Shown one piece after another: positions 18,292 to 28,283 of a DNA stretch of 64,000 bases. Where the stretch lies: NCBI RefSeq assembly GCF_023715145.1, contig NZ_JAMBNP010000005.1:62001-126000 (forward strand), in the 5' to 3' direction. The translations under genes and the position numbers were made by a program. The DNA is from Paenibacillus glycanilyticus (GTDB lineage Bacteria; Bacillota; Bacilli; Paenibacillales; Paenibacillaceae). Within the stretch, counting starts at the first letter, position 1. Each line of letters starts with the position of its first letter. Below the pieces are notes generated by a model. It did not search any database. It saw only the letters and a program-made list of their open reading frames with translations, and was not told the DNA's origin.

Positions 18292-21200
18292 GTGATTACG
18301 AACCGAAATTGGACAAAAGCACGTGCAGGAATGGCAAAAATGCTTGTCATGCTGATGATTTTCTCTTCCGTTGGTTTTATGGGATTGCCTGGTGTTTATG
18401 CTGCGGACGATGCTCCGGATACAGTGTCGGTTACGCTTGGAGAAACGCCGGTAGAAAGCGGGATAACCGGCAAAGCCGGCGATAACGGGGATGGACTTCT
18501 AACGGGTACGGAAGCAGACACGCCGTATTGGCAGACGAATAAATCAGAAGGCACTACTTATCTGTATATGAATGTCAGCGACAATTATTTATTCGACAGC
18601 GCGGATTACGACGTAGATGTAACTCTCTGCTATTTAGATGAAGGAAACGGCAGCTTTCTGCTGCAATACGATGCGCAGTCGGCAGGCTTTAAGGACAGCG
18701 CAAAGTTTACGTACGGCGATACGAAGACTTGGAAGGATTACACCTTTAATCTGAGCGATGCCAAATTCGCCAACCGCACGAACGGCTCCGACTTCCGGAT
18801 TGCCATTGAAGGCGGCGGGATTAACGGCGAACAGAATCCGGACTTGAAGTTAGCGAGCGTAACGGTGAAGAAGACGCTGAAAGAAACGGCATCTCCGGAA
18901 GCCAGCATCACGCTTGGCCAAACACCGGTATCGCATGGCATAACAGCCCATCCCGGCGATGGCGCTGCGGAGAATCTTTTGACTGGCGAGATCGGAGGCA
19001 AGACGTACTGGAAAACGAATCAGACGATCAGCCCTACGGATCATGGCGCTAATATTCTGTACTTCTACTTCGACGTCTCGGACAGCTTTTTGTTCGATAA
19101 CGCGGACCAGGATGTATTTGTAACAGTCGAGTATTATGACAGCGGAAGCGGCAGCATGAAGCTGCAGTACGACGCTAAGTCCGCAGCGTTCAAGGATGCT
19201 CCCGAATTTACTTACACGAACACGAATACATGGAAAAAACATACGTTTAAGCTTGGCGACGCCAGGTTCGCGAATGGCACGAACGGAGGCGATTTCCGCC
19301 TTCATGTATCCGGCCCGGGAGCGATTGGCGGCAATCCCGATCTGTATGTCGCTTCGGTTTCGGTGAAAACCCAGCCGCAGCAAAACGTCTCGACGGAGAC
19401 GAAGGTATACGACACGGTTTATCCAACGGATGACATTGTCATCGCCGATATGAGCGTGAAGGACTTCGGCGCGGCCGGCGACGGCGTGAAGGATGACACC
19501 AAAGCGTTCCAGGACGCGCTTGCCGCAGCAGGCAACCGCGGGGGCGGCGTTGTTTTTGCGCCGGCGGGAACGTATAAGCTGACTAGTCATCTGATCGTGC
19601 CAACAGGGGTAACGCTGCGCGGCGATTGGATTAGCCCCGACGCTTCGGGCGGAGAAGTAAAAGGAACGATTCTTGCTGTTTATGCGGACAAAGGCACCGA
19701 AGATGGCCCAAGCTTCCTGCAGCTGGCGCCGGTAAGCGGCGTGACGAATTTGTCCGTCTGGTATCCGGAGCAGTCGCTTGGCACGCCGGTTGCCTATCCA
19801 TGGACATTCGAGCAGCTGTCGGGCGACAGCATGACGATTAAGAATGTAACGCTCGTCAATTCCTACAACGGCATCAAGATTGGCCCATCCTGGAATGAGC
19901 TGCACTATGTCCGTAATTTGTACGGTACGGCGCTGAAGACAGGCATTTTCCTTGACTACACGACGGATATCGGCAGATTGGAGCATATCCGATTGTCGTC
20001 CTCTTATTGGGCGGGTTCCGGCTTGGCAGGCTCGCCGCTGCAGGCGGAATTAAAAGGCTACACGACAGCGAACACCGAAGGGATCGTCATGGGCCGCTCC
20101 GACTGGGAGTATATGTCGGATATCGATCTGGCGGATTTCAAGACCGGCATGCGGATTACGACAAGAACGGACAGCCTCGAGACGGCGAATGCCCAGCTCT
20201 ACAAAATCAACGTTCATGACAGCAACGTGGCATTGAAAGTCGAAGGGGTTAACGATTTTGGCCTCCTGATCTCCGACAGCAGCTTTAAGGCAAACGTAGG
20301 CGTTGACCCTAAAGCGGTTTATGCTACCGAAGGCTTCCACTCCATCGTTCAATTCAACCAAGTAACGTTTGGCGGAACGCCGCATCATGCGGTAGTGAAT
20401 GAAGGCAGCGGCGTATTGTCGTTCGAGAACAGCACGTTCGAGAACTGGGATGAGCAAGGCGGTGGTTATGCGATCAACGCGAAAGGCGGCTCGCTTATTC
20501 TTGGCCAGTCGACTTTCTCCAAAGCTGCCAAGCATGTGCTCTTGGAAGGCAGCGCAGCAACGGTTAATTCGGTTAATTCCGGACAAAACGGCAGCTTGGC
20601 CGTGACAGATAACAGCGATGCGGCAGAGCTTAACGTGCATCAGGATGCGAAATATGTGCTGGAGCAGCTTCCTACGGTTGCGGCACTTGATTTGGCGAAC
20701 CGTCCAAAACCGGCTAACGACAGCCTTTTTGACATTACGGCCGCCCCATACGAAGCGGACAGCACGGGCGAGACGGATGTATCGGCGAAAATCCAGCAGG
20801 CGCTTGACGATGCCGATGCGGCGGGCGGCGGTACGGTATATTTGCCAGCGGGCATTTACCGCGTCAACAATCCGCTTACCGTTCCTAGCGGCGTAGAGCT
20901 GCGCGGTTCATGGGATGTTCCGCATCATACGATTGGCGGCGGTACGGCTCTTTTCACCAATTACGGGGAAAACAACCCTGACGGCGCTGCCTTTATCTCG
21001 CTTGAGCAGGATGCGGGCCTCAGAGGGTTATCCGTCTATTACGACCAGCAGAGCTGGACGAACGTGAAGCCTTACGCTTGGACCGTTCAAGGCAAAGGCA
21101 GCGGCGTTTACCTGATTGATACAACGCTCATTAACCCTTACAAGGGCGTAGATTTTGGCACTTACGATACGAGCGGCCATTACATCGATTACGTTGCGGG

Positions 21201-24200
21201 CTCTCCATTGATGGAAGGCATTTTCCTCGGCGGCGGCTCTGACGGCGGCTTGATGCGCAACGTACAGTTCAACCCGCATTATTACGGGCGCAACAATTTC
21301 CCTAACCATCCAACATCGGATCAGGACTTTGACGCGGTATGGAGCTACCAGAAGGAAAATCTGGACGCGTTCCGGGTTGGAGACGTGACAAATGAGACGA
21401 TCTTTAATACGTTTGTTTACGGTTCGAAATACGGAATCCATTTTGAAGAGCAGAACGGTGTTGGACCTGAAGCGGTTGTCATCGGCCACGGTACGGACGG
21501 CAGCAAGAAAGGCGCCGTGCTGGATGCCGCGGGAGAAGCTGGTCTTAAGCTGATTAATACCGAGCTGGTGTCGATGAGCACATCAGACAAAGTGTATGTT
21601 GTGGTTGGCGAGGATTTTGATTCTAAAGCCGTATTCTTCAACTCTTCGATGTGGGGAGATACGACGCGTTCCTTCGATATTTTTGGAGGGGATGTCCGTA
21701 TTCAGCAAAGCAACTTTACGAGAGTTGGACAACGCGGCATTAACGCGGTTGGCGGCGATATTACGCTGTATGATTCCTACTTCCAGCAGCCAAACACGAA
21801 TCATGTGTATGCCGGTCCGGACATCGAGAAGCTGATTATCGCGAACAACCTGTTCAAAGGCGGCTTGCAGCTGATTAATGAAGCGGGCACGAAGGTAACG
21901 GGCTCCAACCTGGTTCCGGTAGCGCTGGATTTGGTGAAAGGCGAGTTCGACGAGAGCAATCCGGCTAACGCGAATTTTGCCCTGAAGCTGACCAACATGA
22001 CAGAATCCAATCCGCTTGCCGGCAAGATTGAAGTGATTGCGCCGGATAGCTACAAGGACAAATTTGTACCGGTTCGCTTCAGTGGTATCGCGCTTGGAGA
22101 GAGCGTGCTCGTTAAGCTTCCTTATTTGTCAGGGGATACGCTGAAGTACAAAGTAACGCTGGATAATGGCTATTCCTACATTACGCAGGTGAAGACGGCG
22201 CAGTCGTTTGCGACTCGCAGGGACGATAACAGCCAGGTTCAGCCTAATATCGATATTTCGAGCTCGACCAATTACTCGAGCCTAGGCGGCATTTGGGGCG
22301 GCAAGGATGACCTCAGCGCGCAGGCAAGCGTACGCTACGATAATGATAAGCTCTATGTGACGGTCCGCGCTACGGACAATACGCATTACCAGACTTGGAC
22401 GAACGGCGATATTTGGCAGGGCGACAGCTTGCAGCTTGGGATTGATTTATCTAGAAAAGACGGGTCTGCCAGCCAAAACGTAAACGAGCTGGGTTTTGCC
22501 CTTACGAACAGCGGTACGGTCTCGAAATGGAGATGGCGTGCGCCGGCCGGTGCAGCAGGCGGAGCATTTAACGATGCGGATGCCGTTATTACGCGGGACG
22601 AGGCCACTCATCAGACGGTCTATGACATTTCCATTCCGCTCTCCGCTCTGCATGGTGCAGGCTATACGTTCTCGCAGGAGGACCCGCTTGGTCTCACGAT
22701 TTTGCTCAATGAACATGACGGCGCGGGCCGTTCGGGCTTTATCGAGTATAACCAAGGGATCGGTACAAGCAAGGACGCTACGCAGTTTGGCGATCTGTAT
22801 CTGCTGAGCTCGGATTATGAAAATCTGCTCGAGCAATCGGCTGAAGCAGCGGTAGCAGCGGCCGAACAGTCGAAGGATGTTACAAGCATCGACGCTGCAG
22901 CCAACTTTGTCAGCCTTCTTCCGCAAGGAACGGTGAAATCCGGACTGTCGGCAAGACTGTCTGCAATTGGCGGAACAACAAATCCGGGCAACGGTTCGGG
23001 CTCCGGCTCGGGCAGCGGGCAATCAGATCAGCCGAAGGTAACGGTTGGCGCGAATGGCGCGGTTCAGGTGGAAGGCAAAGCAACCCTTGATACCGGTTCG
23101 AAAAATGCAAAACTTTCGCTGACCGCTTCGTTGCTGGATCAAGCGTTCACGAAAGCTACGGCCGGTCAGGACGGCAAGAAAAAGGTGACGGTTGTACTGC
23201 CGGCTGTGACAGGTGCAAGCGGCTACTCCCTGGAGCTTCCCGCAAGTTACGTGAACCAGCAGTCGCCGGATAAGCTAATCGAACTGGTAACCCCGTCGGG
23301 AACGATACTGCTCTCCAGCGATATGCTGAAGCCGGATGCGGGCAAGCTTGGCCAGACGGTTACCATCTGCATAAGCAACGTGAATACGGGCAACTGGAGC
23401 GAGGAGCTGAAGAAGAAGGTTGGCAATCATCCGGTCGTTGATCTGTCAGTCCAATCCTCGGGACAGACCATTGACTGGCATAACAGCCAATCGCCGGTTA
23501 CGGTTTCCATTCCGTATTCTCCTTCCGCTGCTGAAAAAGCAGACGCTAAAAAGCTGACCGTATGGTATATCGACGGAAGCGGCAAGCCGTTCCCGGTACC
23601 AAGCGGACAGTATAACGAAGCGACGGGAAGCGTCGTATTTACGACGAAGCACTTTAGCCAATACGCGGTTGCTTTTGTGCAAAAATCATTCGGCGATCTG
23701 AACGGCTATGCATGGGCGAAAGAAGCGATTGAGGTGCTTGCGGCAAAAGGAATCATTAACGGCGTATCCGATTCGTCGTATGCTCCTGGGTCATCGATTA
23801 AGCGTGCGGATTTCGTGAAGCTGCTCGTGGATACATTTGGTTTTGCGACGGACGCTCCGGGCACCTTTGCGGATGTGAGTTCGAATCGTTATTATGCCAA
23901 TGCGGTAGGCACGGCAAAGGCTCTTGGCATTACGAACGGTGCCGGAGGCAACCGGTTTAATCCTGAAGCTCCAATTACGAGAGAAGAGGCGGCAACGTTT
24001 ATCGAGCGTGCTCTTACTGTTGCCAAGGCTGGTCTTCCAGCAGGTACAGAGGAAGTACTTGCAGGATTTACGGATGCCGGTGAGATTTCGGCATATGCGA
24101 AGAACAGCATAAGCGCGCTCGTGAAGGCGGGACTCTTGCAGGGCAATGACGGACTGCTCATGCCAAAAGGCCAATTGACCCGGGCGGAAGCAGCCGTATT

Positions 24201-24225
24201 GTTCTACCGGATTTATAATCAATAA
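18292..24225 (+). CDS. Large SLH-anchored secreted protein with two beta-helix (pectate-lyase-superfamily) domains
   Basis: 1977 residues. GTG 18292 is chosen because GGAGG (18280-18284) is 7 nt away; the in-frame TTG at 18286 is too close. Domains: signal peptide 1-37 (cleavage after GVYA); two related beta-sandwich modules (about 45-194 and 205-361); right-handed beta-helix 1 (about 386-783, starting VKDFGAAGDGVKDDTKAFQDA); beta-helix 2 (about 813-1190, with SGETD-like start and VPSGVELRGSW); CBM9-like sugar-binding module (about 1306-1505); Gly/Ser linker near 1564-1581; an unassigned domain to about 1798; three SLH repeats (about 1800-1977). SLH domains tether it to cell-wall polymer. Tandem beta-helices recall GH55 or pectate-lyase-like enzymes; the activity is not determined. 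Confidence 0.85.
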   Translation: MITNRNWTKARAGMAKMLVMLMIFSSVGFMGLPGVYAADDAPDTVSVTLGETPVESGITGKAGDNGDGLLTGTEADTPYWQTNKSEGTTYLYMNVSDNYLFDSADYDVDVTLCYLDEGNGSFLLQYDAQSAGFKDSAKFTYGDTKTWKDYTFNLSDAKFANRTNGSDFRIAIEGGGINGEQNPDLKLASVTVKKTLKETASPEASITLGQTPVSHGITAHPGDGAAENLLTGEIGGKTYWKTNQTISPTDHGANILYFYFDVSDSFLFDNADQDVFVTVEYYDSGSGSMKLQYDAKSAAFKDAPEFTYTNTNTWKKHTFKLGDARFANGTNGGDFRLHVSGPGAIGGNPDLYVASVSVKTQPQQNVSTETKVYDTVYPTDDIVIADMSVKDFGAAGDGVKDDTKAFQDALAAAGNRGGGVVFAPAGTYKLTSHLIVPTGVTLRGDWISPDASGGEVKGTILAVYADKGTEDGPSFLQLAPVSGVTNLSVWYPEQSLGTPVAYPWTFEQLSGDSMTIKNVTLVNSYNGIKIGPSWNELHYVRNLYGTALKTGIFLDYTTDIGRLEHIRLSSSYWAGSGLAGSPLQAELKGYTTANTEGIVMGRSDWEYMSDIDLADFKTGMRITTRTDSLETANAQLYKINVHDSNVALKVEGVNDFGLLISDSSFKANVGVDPKAVYATEGFHSIVQFNQVTFGGTPHHAVVNEGSGVLSFENSTFENWDEQGGGYAINAKGGSLILGQSTFSKAAKHVLLEGSAATVNSVNSGQNGSLAVTDNSDAAELNVHQDAKYVLEQLPTVAALDLANRPKPANDSLFDITAAPYEADSTGETDVSAKIQQALDDADAAGGGTVYLPAGIYRVNNPLTVPSGVELRGSWDVPHHTIGGGTALFTNYGENNPDGAAFISLEQDAGLRGLSVYYDQQSWTNVKPYAWTVQGKGSGVYLIDTTLINPYKGVDFGTYDTSGHYIDYVAGSPLMEGIFLGGGSDGGLMRNVQFNPHYYGRNNFPNHPTSDQDFDAVWSYQKENLDAFRVGDVTNETIFNTFVYGSKYGIHFEEQNGVGPEAVVIGHGTDGSKKGAVLDAAGEAGLKLINTELVSMSTSDKVYVVVGEDFDSKAVFFNSSMWGDTTRSFDIFGGDVRIQQSNFTRVGQRGINAVGGDITLYDSYFQQPNTNHVYAGPDIEKLIIANNLFKGGLQLINEAGTKVTGSNLVPVALDLVKGEFDESNPANANFALKLTNMTESNPLAGKIEVIAPDSYKDKFVPVRFSGIALGESVLVKLPYLSGDTLKYKVTLDNGYSYITQVKTAQSFATRRDDNSQVQPNIDISSSTNYSSLGGIWGGKDDLSAQASVRYDNDKLYVTVRATDNTHYQTWTNGDIWQGDSLQLGIDLSRKDGSASQNVNELGFALTNSGTVSKWRWRAPAGAAGGAFNDADAVITRDEATHQTVYDISIPLSALHGAGYTFSQEDPLGLTILLNEHDGAGRSGFIEYNQGIGTSKDATQFGDLYLLSSDYENLLEQSAEAAVAAAEQSKDVTSIDAAANFVSLLPQGTVKSGLSARLSAIGGTTNPGNGSGSGSGSGQSDQPKVTVGANGAVQVEGKATLDTGSKNAKLSLTASLLDQAFTKATAGQDGKKKVTVVLPAVTGASGYSLELPASYVNQQSPDKLIELVTPSGTILLSSDMLKPDAGKLGQTVTICISNVNTGNWSEELKKKVGNHPVVDLSVQSSGQTIDWHNSQSPVTVSIPYSPSAAEKADAKKLTVWYIDGSGKPFPVPSGQYNEATGSVVFTTKHFSQYAVAFVQKSFGDLNGYAWAKEAIEVLAAKGIINGVSDSSYAPGSSIKRADFVKLLVDTFGFATDAPGTFADVSSNRYYANAVGTAKALGITNGAGGNRFNPEAPITREEAATFIERALTVAKAGLPAGTEEVLAGFTDAGEISAYAKNSISALVKAGLLQGNDGLLMPKGQLTRAEAAVLFYRIYNQ

Positions 24226-24237
24226 ATAAGATGGGAA

Positions 24238-24274
24238 GGAGCCGGATTCCATGCAGGAATCCGGCTCCTTTTTG
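24238..24274 (+). terminator. Terminator after the SLH protein
   Basis: GGAGCCGGATTCC, loop ATGCA, GGAATCCGGCTCC, then TTTTT. A very strong 13-bp stem. Confidence 0.9.
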
Positions 24275-24385
24275 GCGTATTATTAGCGTACTAAACATGC
24301 CTTTACACCAATAAGCTAGGACGAGTAATGCCTTATGGAAACGCAGACTTAGGAACGGCTATTCATGTTGGGAGGCTATAATGGG

Positions 24386-25354
24386 ATGAGCAGCATTCGG
24401 ATTGGGTTTATTGGAACGGGAGGCATTGCCGGCTGGCATGCCAAGCAGCTTCTTGAGCTCCCGGAGATTCAGATTACCGCGCTGTCGGATACCAGCGAAG
24501 GCAATCGCGTTGCTTTTGCTGAAAAATTTGGTTTGCAGGATGCCCGGCAGTTCTCCGCTTATGAGGATATGCTTGAGCAAGGTGAACTGGATGCCGTTGT
24601 GATTTGTTCGCCGCATACGCTTCATTTCAGACAAGCCTACGATGCGCTGGACAGAGGGCTGCATGTGCTGATCGAGAAGCCGATGACCTGTTCATCGGAG
24701 GAAGCGGAGCAGCTTATTGAGAAGGCGGAAGAGTCGGGGAAAGTGATGCAGGTGTCATACCAGCGGCATTTTCAGCCGGAATTTCTCTACATTCGGGATG
24801 CGATTGCAAGCGGGGAGATTGGCAGGCTGACCTCTGTAACCGCTTCACTTAGCCAAGAATGGTATCAGCTTACCGAAGGCACATGGAGACAGGTTCCATC
24901 GCTCTCCGGCGGCGGATTCCTCATGGACTCCGGCAGCCATATTATCGACGTGCTGCTATGGACGACCGGGATGACTCCGGTTGAAGTAAAATCGCAGCTG
25001 CAAAACCATGGGGCACCGGTTGAGATCGACAGCTTTACTTCCATCCGCTTTGCGGAAGGAGCGCTGGCGGGCCTGAACTTTGCGGGCTATGCACCGGGCT
25101 GGAACGAGACGTTTGCGTTCTGCGGGGATAATGGCGGTATCTACTACGACAACGGTCAAATCACGCTCCGCCGCTTGAACGAAGAGCCGATCATGCCGGA
25201 GCTTCCCGAGGCTACCACAAACCAGGATAAGAGCTTCATCGACGCCATCCTTGGCCGGCACGAAGTACTCGTCCCGGGCGAATTCGCCCTCAAGGTCGTG
25301 CGTTTGAGCGAAATGATCTACCAAGCCGCGGGCTACGATCCGCTAAAAAGATAA
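24386..25354 (+). CDS. Gfo/Idh/MocA family oxidoreductase
   Basis: 322 residues. The N-terminal Rossmann fold has GFIGTGGIAGWHAKQL for NAD(P), and the EKPM motif (VLIEKPMTCSSEEAEQL) holds the catalytic lysine of the family. The C-terminal alpha/beta domain has GGGFLMDSGSHIIDVL. Members oxidise or reduce sugars, inositols or their derivatives. Start ATG 24386 has GGGAGG 10 nt upstream; that site lies inside a 7-codon longer frame starting at 24365, which is therefore unlikely. Monocistronic, with a terminator after it. Confidence 0.9.
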   Translation: MSSIRIGFIGTGGIAGWHAKQLLELPEIQITALSDTSEGNRVAFAEKFGLQDARQFSAYEDMLEQGELDAVVICSPHTLHFRQAYDALDRGLHVLIEKPMTCSSEEAEQLIEKAEESGKVMQVSYQRHFQPEFLYIRDAIASGEIGRLTSVTASLSQEWYQLTEGTWRQVPSLSGGGFLMDSGSHIIDVLLWTTGMTPVEVKSQLQNHGAPVEIDSFTSIRFAEGALAGLNFAGYAPGWNETFAFCGDNGGIYYDNGQITLRRLNEEPIMPELPEATTNQDKSFIDAILGRHEVLVPGEFALKVVRLSEMIYQAAGYDPLKR

Positions 25355-25360
25355 ACATTG

Positions 25361-25395
25361 AAAGGGTTGCCCCGCAGCGGGGCAACCCTTTTGTT
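25361..25395 (+). terminator. Terminator
   Basis: AAAGGGTTGCCCC, loop GCAG, CGGGGCAACCC, then TTTTG. Confidence 0.88.
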
Positions 25396-25525
25396 TGCTT
25401 GGTGAGCTGTAAGGCTGAATAACTGCCCTACAGCAATAAAAACTATCGCATCCGAGCGCTTAAAGGCCGGTTGAAAGCTCCAAACAGCCCCACTATCCGA
25501 CGCACCAGAGCTCAAGCTGAGCCAA

Positions 25526-26880
25526 TTACTTCACCTCAAACTCGCCAGTGAGCACAATGTTACTGGAGCTTGTACCGATCAGGACGCGGAAGGTGCCGGG
25601 TTCGACGATCCACTTCAGATCGCGGCCAAGGACGCGGAGGTCGCGAGGGGTCAGCGTGAACTCGAGAGCTGCTGTTTCACCCGGCTCCAGATGGATCCGC
25701 TTGAAATGACGAAGCTCCTTCTCCGGCCGTGCGACCGAGCTGAACACGTCGTTGACATAAAGCTGAACGACCTCGTCACCCGAACGGTCACCTGTATTAG
25801 TCACGTTGAACGTCACACCGACACTGTCATCCGCGCCAATCTCGGCCGACTCCAGACGGAGGCTGTCATAGCGGAAGTTCGTGTAGCTGAACCCGTGGCC
25901 GAAGGGGTACAACGGTTCGTTGTTGCCGCCGACATAATGCTTCTGCCCGCCGCGACGGCGGTTATAGTAGACCGGAATTTGGCCGATGGTCCGCGGGAAC
26001 GAGATGGGCAGACGTCCCGCCGGGTTTAGTCGCCAAACAGCACTTCGGCGATGGCGTTGCCGCCTTGCTCGCCCGGATACCAAGCCTCGATTATAGCCGG
26101 AATATGCTCGGCCTCCCACTCCAAGGTGATCGGCCGCCCGTTTTGGAGAACCAGAATAATCGGTGTGCCTGTCTCATATACGGCCTTCAACAATTTAAGC
26201 TGGTCGCCCGGCAGCTCCAGGCTGTTCCGGTCAATGCCTTCCCCGCAGGTACGCTCGGAATCGCCAACGGCTACGATAGCGACATCGGCCTCGGCAGCGG
26301 CAGCAGCCGCATCCTGAATGCCAATCGTGTTGTGATTCCAGCCGAGCACGATTTCAACGCCGTTTGTATCCTTGCAATATTCTACGCGGATATCGTATTC
26401 GCGTCCGGCTTCGAGCTCGACCGGCACGCTGCGCTTAGCGCTGTTATTCCTGCCCCAGCCGTCCACAAGCAGCTTGCCGTCCAGCCAGAAGCGCATGCTG
26501 TCCTGACTGATCGTGCCGATATAACCGCTGAAGCTATGCTTTGGAACAAGCCTGCCTGTCCACCGGACGGAGAAGCCCATCGTGTTCATGCTTTGATCCG
26601 GCTTCGTAATAACCCAGTTGAAGTTGATATTCCGATCCAGCTTGCTCAGCACAGGCTCGCCTTCCAGCTCCGTATTGTTGAAGTATTCGCCAATAAGTCC
26701 CGGATTGCCGCCGCCGTCATGAAGGCAATCCACCGGAATGGCTTTCAGTTCATGGGCCAGAATGCCCGTACCCTTCGCATACAGCGCCTTCGTATCAGGG
26801 GAGACCGCCTGCTTAATGCCCTCTAGCAGCGTAACCGGCTCAAACCTCTCAATAAAAGGCGTATAGTCGCCAACGCACGA
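25526..26880 (-). pseudogene. Decayed GH3 beta-glucosidase: 5'-truncated and frameshifted
   Basis: Two frames together give the C-terminal two thirds of a GH3 beta-glucosidase. From 26880 down to 26026 the frame reads GDYTPF...TLLEGIKQAVSP (second GH3 domain), a PA14 module (GLIGEYFNNTELEG...), then VAVGDSERTCGEGIDR and ends FGD-stop. The downstream frame continues NPAGRLPISFPRTIGQIP, GHGFSYTNF and an FnIII-like tail to 25526. At about 26030 the expected GGC-GAC-TAC-AAC-CCG lacks one base, giving GAC-TAA. The whole N-terminal barrel with the catalytic Asp is missing: an in-frame stop sits at 26881-26883 and nothing GH3-like lies upstream. Confidence 0.85.
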
Positions 26881-27029
26881 CTACATCTACTCTAGCGCAA
26901 CGGACATCGCCTAAACATACCTGAAGGGAAAGAAGCCAAGAATGCGACAGAAAGTTTAAAGATGTCTCATTTAGAGCCTATCCAAATAGACTTAGAATGG
27001 GAGGGACACGACAAGAGGAGGGTGATGAG

Positions 27030-28253
27030 ATGGCAAAAATAACAGGAATCAAATGTATTCGCACGCGTAAAAACGGGACCTGGACCATTGTCAAAGTAAT
27101 GACGGACCAGGATGGACTATACGGGCTAGGCTCGGCATCCGACGTGTATAATCCGGAAAGCGTCGTGCAGATTATTGAGCAGTTGCTTGCCCCTCTATTA
27201 ATCGGCAAGGATGCCGCCAATATAGAAGATTTGTGGCAGACGATGTATATGAGCGGCTATTGGAGAAACGGCGCGTTGCTGCATACGGCAATCGGCGGTA
27301 TTGATATGGCGCTGTGGGATATAAAAGGCAAAGAAGCGGGGCTTCCCGTCTATCAGCTGCTTGGCGGCGCGTGCCGCGCGGCCGTGCCTTGCTACGGACA
27401 TGCCGGCGGGAAGGATATCGGAGAGCTGAAAGAGGATGTGCACCGTTTCATTGAAGAGGGCTACACGGTTATCCGGGTCCAAATGGGCGGTTATGGAGGC
27501 GGCGGATTTATTGACCGGGATAAGGCCAATATCCCTGCCGGGGCATGGGGAAGCGGTCCGGTGTTTGACGAGCAATCCTATTTGCAAGCCATTCCTAATA
27601 TGTTTGAACAGCTGAGAACGGAATTTGGCATGGGCGTTCAGTTCACGCATGACGTGCACGAGCATCTGACTCCCGTTAACGCTATTCAGCTTGCGAAGCG
27701 GGTGGAGCCTTACAGCCTGTTCTTCCTTGAGGATGCCATTGCGCCGGAGCAGATCGGCTGGTACCGCCATTTGCGGCAGCAAAGCGCTACGCCTCAAGCG
27801 GTTGGCGAGCTCTTTGTTAATCCGCAGGAATGGACTCAATTGATTAAGGAGCAGCTGATCGACTTCATCCGCGTACGCGTATCGAAGGCCGGAGGCATAA
27901 GCCCATGCCGCAAAATCGCGGCCCTAAGCGAAGCGTTTGGCGTCCGCACGGCTTGGCAGGAGGGCGGAGAGAACGATCCGGTGAATCAGGCGGCGGCTGT
28001 TCACCTCGATATGGCGATCTGGAACTTTGGCATTCAGGAAGTCAATCATTTCAAGCCGGAAGAAAAAGAGGCTTTCGCGGGTCATATCGAGCGAAAAGGC
28101 GGCTATCTGTATCCATCGCAAAAGCCGGGCCTTGGCATTGAACTGGATGAGCTTAAAGCTCAGGAGCTGATTGGAGAAGGCTGGAGCCGATCGGTCTATT
28201 TCAACCCCTATCAACTCGATCGCAAGGCCGACGGCACGCTGGTACGTCCGTAA
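27030..28253 (+). CDS. Enolase-superfamily dehydratase, mannonate dehydratase (ManD/RspA) type
   Basis: 407 residues. Metal ligands are visible as D208 in THDVHEHL, E234 in FFLEDAI and E260 in QAVGELFVN; this 26-residue spacing matches the D-mannonate dehydratase subgroup. The family dehydrates D-mannonate or D-gluconate to 2-keto-3-deoxygluconate, although many members have weak or no such activity. Start ATG 27030 has GAGGAGGG 7 nt upstream; a longer frame from 26997 is less likely. The SDR gene follows 30 nt later, suggesting a two-gene uronate or acid-sugar operon. Confidence 0.88.
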   Translation: MAKITGIKCIRTRKNGTWTIVKVMTDQDGLYGLGSASDVYNPESVVQIIEQLLAPLLIGKDAANIEDLWQTMYMSGYWRNGALLHTAIGGIDMALWDIKGKEAGLPVYQLLGGACRAAVPCYGHAGGKDIGELKEDVHRFIEEGYTVIRVQMGGYGGGGFIDRDKANIPAGAWGSGPVFDEQSYLQAIPNMFEQLRTEFGMGVQFTHDVHEHLTPVNAIQLAKRVEPYSLFFLEDAIAPEQIGWYRHLRQQSATPQAVGELFVNPQEWTQLIKEQLIDFIRVRVSKAGGISPCRKIAALSEAFGVRTAWQEGGENDPVNQAAAVHLDMAIWNFGIQEVNHFKPEEKEAFAGHIERKGGYLYPSQKPGLGIELDELKAQELIGEGWSRSVYFNPYQLDRKADGTLVRP

Positions 28254-28283
28254 AGATATTGATGACAATGGGAGTGTAAAAGC

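Noticed and set aside
18850-19986. 378-codon - strand ORF inside the SLH protein
   Set aside because: Antisense to clear module and beta-helix repeats, Arg/Val-rich composition typical of shadow frames, no promoter or ribosome-binding site.
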